Shown here: positions 6,409 through 7,283 of the stretch, one piece after another | Layout: each line of letters begins with the position of its first letter | Position numbering within the stretch: the stretch's first letter is position 1 | Source: an uncultured Prevotella sp. | GTDB lineage: Bacteria; Bacteroidota; Bacteroidia; Bacteroidales; Bacteroidaceae | Direction: 5' to 3' | DNA: 7,283 bases | NCBI GenBank assembly: GCA_900551985.1 | Contig: URYG01000163.1 | Span: 1-7,283, forward strand | The notes under the pieces: generated by a model | What the model saw: only the letters and a program-made list of their open reading frames with translations | Told to the model about the DNA's origin: nothing | Database searches by the model: none | Translations under genes and position numbers: made by a program

Positions 6409-6882
6409 TTATCCTTTCCTTCCGAAATCGGCAGGAATCTCGCCCCACTTCTTCGTTTCCCATTTAAAGATAGGCACGGTGACGGGGTGGGTGCGGAGCC
6501 AATTTTCGGCACGGGCGATGATCTGATAGAGCTGCTCGGTTTGAGGAGTACGCTCCAGTTTGGTCTTGCATTGCTTCTTGTTTACCCAGAGCTGGGCATT
6601 TACGCTGTCGCTGTAGATTACCTTGTCGGTAATGCCTTTCTGAGCCATCAGGGCGAGGGCATGGACGATGGCGAGGAATTCGCCGATGTTGTTGGTGCCG
6701 TGGATAGGACCATAGTGGAAAACCTGCGCACCAGTCTGAAGATCAATGCATTGATATTCCATCGGACCGGGATTTCCGGAGCAGGCTGCATCCACAGCCC
6801 AGGCGTTCGCCTTCACCTCATTGGGCAAAGGCAAGACTGTATCGTTTCTCCATGAAGGAGGATTTACGGGCATGTTACTCAT
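6409..6882 (-). CDS. rnhA: Ribonuclease HI family protein
   Basis: Cuts the RNA strand of RNA:DNA hybrids, for example at R-loops and Okazaki primers, in the cytoplasm. The 157-residue product has the RNase H fold and its four acidic metal ligands: D31 in VDAACSGNPGP, E68 in NNIGEFLAIVHAL, D92 in YSDSVNAQLW and D152 in GEIPADFGRK. The first 25 or so residues are an N-terminal extension; there is no N-terminal hybrid-binding (viroplasmin-like) domain. The GHAGH-type segment with the catalytic histidine of E. coli RNase HI is absent, and WETKKWGEIPAD stands there instead, which I believe is common in the Bacteroidota branch. The ATG at 6882 is chosen; M4 at 6873 is possible. No good promoter box or Shine-Dalgarno site was found upstream. 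Confidence 0.9.
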   Translation of the reverse strand: MSNMPVNPPSWRNDTVLPLPNEVKANAWAVDAACSGNPGPMEYQCIDLQTGAQVFHYGPIHGTNNIGEFLAIVHALALMAQKGITDKVIYSDSVNAQLWVNKKQCKTKLERTPQTEQLYQIIARAENWLRTHPVTVPIFKWETKKWGEIPADFGRKG

Positions 6883-6978
6883 TTGCGTTTCTTTTATTTG
6901 TTTCTTTTATTGGATAGATGATTTGTGTTTTACTGAACCACATACGAAAGTTCTGTTTTGGGGAATACTGACCCATAT

Positions 6979-7026
6979 AAAAAAGAAATGAGCAAGCCCC
7001 AAAGTCTGGCTCTGGGGATGCTCATT
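6979..7026 (-). terminator. Intrinsic terminator for argS
   Basis: AATGAGCA (6987-6994) pairs with TGCTCATT (7019-7026), and CCCCA (6997-7001) with TGGGG (7013-7017) inside it, across a small internal loop. On the minus strand the stem is followed by TC and then six Ts (6979-6984). It therefore ends transcription coming from argS, whose stop is 106 bp upstream of the stem, and separates argS from the RNase HI gene. Confidence 0.8.
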
Positions 7027-7087
7027 ATTTGTCAATAGTCAATATTCAATTTTTAAATTGTAGGTTAATTATATCTTGAGAAGTTTT

Positions 7088-7108
7088 TCAGGAGTGCTTT
7101 ACTCCTGA
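7088..7108 (-). other. Hairpin in the argS 3' untranslated region
   Basis: TCAGGAGT (7088-7095) pairs perfectly with ACTCCTGA (7101-7108) around a 5-nt loop. On the minus strand it is followed by AAAAAC rather than a T-tract, so it is not a classical terminator. It lies between the argS stop and the terminator at 6979-7026 and could protect the mRNA end. No role is shown. Confidence 0.45.
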
Positions 7109-7131
7109 TAGCCTCTAATTACCTAAATTTT

Positions 7132-7283
7132 TTACATTCTTTCTGGAACCTCGATACCGAGCAGAGCCATACCGTTCTTCAGAATCTTGGCAACATTGGC
7201 TGCAAGAACCAGGCGGGTAATCTTCTCAGCCTCGCTCTCAGCATTCAGGATGCTGTAGTCGTGATAGAACTGGTTGAACTCCT
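7132..7283 (-). CDS. argS: Arginyl-tRNA synthetase, C-terminal end (partial)
   Basis: Only the last 49 codons and the TAA stop are in the window; the gene continues beyond the right edge. The visible peptide begins EFNQFYHDYSILNAE and ends MALLGIEVPERM. This is the end of the DALR anticodon-binding domain of class I arginyl-tRNA synthetases, where FYHDY, RLVLAANVAKILKNG and LLGIE.PERM are the recognisable pieces. The enzyme charges tRNA-Arg with arginine in the cytoplasm. It is followed by an untranslated tail of about 105 bp and an intrinsic terminator, so it is not co-transcribed with the RNase HI gene by default. Confidence 0.92.
   Translation of the reverse strand, partial: EFNQFYHDYSILNAESEAEKITRLVLAANVAKILKNGMALLGIEVPERM

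Noticed and set aside
6382..6855. Plus-strand frame of 157 codons opposite RNase HI
   Set aside because: Antisense to RNase HI, which has all four catalytic acids; no recognisable domain in the opposite frame.

Overview
The window looks like chromosomal DNA of a Bacteroidota bacterium, most likely Prevotellaceae (Prevotella/Segatella-like). This rests on protein style, on genes that start without a convincing Shine-Dalgarno site, and on Bacteroidota-type promoters: TACCTTTG in front of prmC, and TTTG-20 bp-TAAATTTG in front of the beta-galactosidase gene. The genus is an inference from memory, not from a search.

Layout, left to right. Positions 1-108 hold two REP-like GGATT-TGC-AATCC palindromes. 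Then comes prmC (release-factor glutamine methyltransferase, minus strand), which carries an insertion of about 65 residues. It is divergent from ribD (riboflavin biosynthesis deaminase/reductase, plus strand). ribD overlaps by 4 bp a 52-residue gene of unknown function, apparently a two-gene operon. A perfect 23-bp inverted repeat with T-tracts on both strands serves as a shared terminator between this operon and the convergent gene, a secreted five-domain GH2 beta-galactosidase (minus strand, 1097 aa) with its own promoter.

The 603-bp gap between the beta-galactosidase and the RNase HI gene has no credible protein gene but much structure. First, three consecutive hairpins end in a seven-T tract on the plus strand, which has no protein gene to terminate; this is a candidate small RNA at about 5951-6082. 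Second, a 251-bp element at 6140-6390 contains twelve copies of CTTCACC/GGTGAAG, arranged as three nested inverted repeats sharing one centre (6265), including a perfect 30-bp arm pair. RNase HI (minus strand) follows, then a minus-strand intrinsic terminator, and the C-terminal end of argS runs off the right edge.

The genes are mostly housekeeping: translation termination, riboflavin synthesis, RNA:DNA hybrid removal and tRNA charging, plus one glycan-degrading enzyme without SusC/SusD-like neighbours. They do not form one pathway. The least explained parts are the intergenic structures, the small ribD-coupled protein, the PrmC insertion and the shortened RibD reductase domain.
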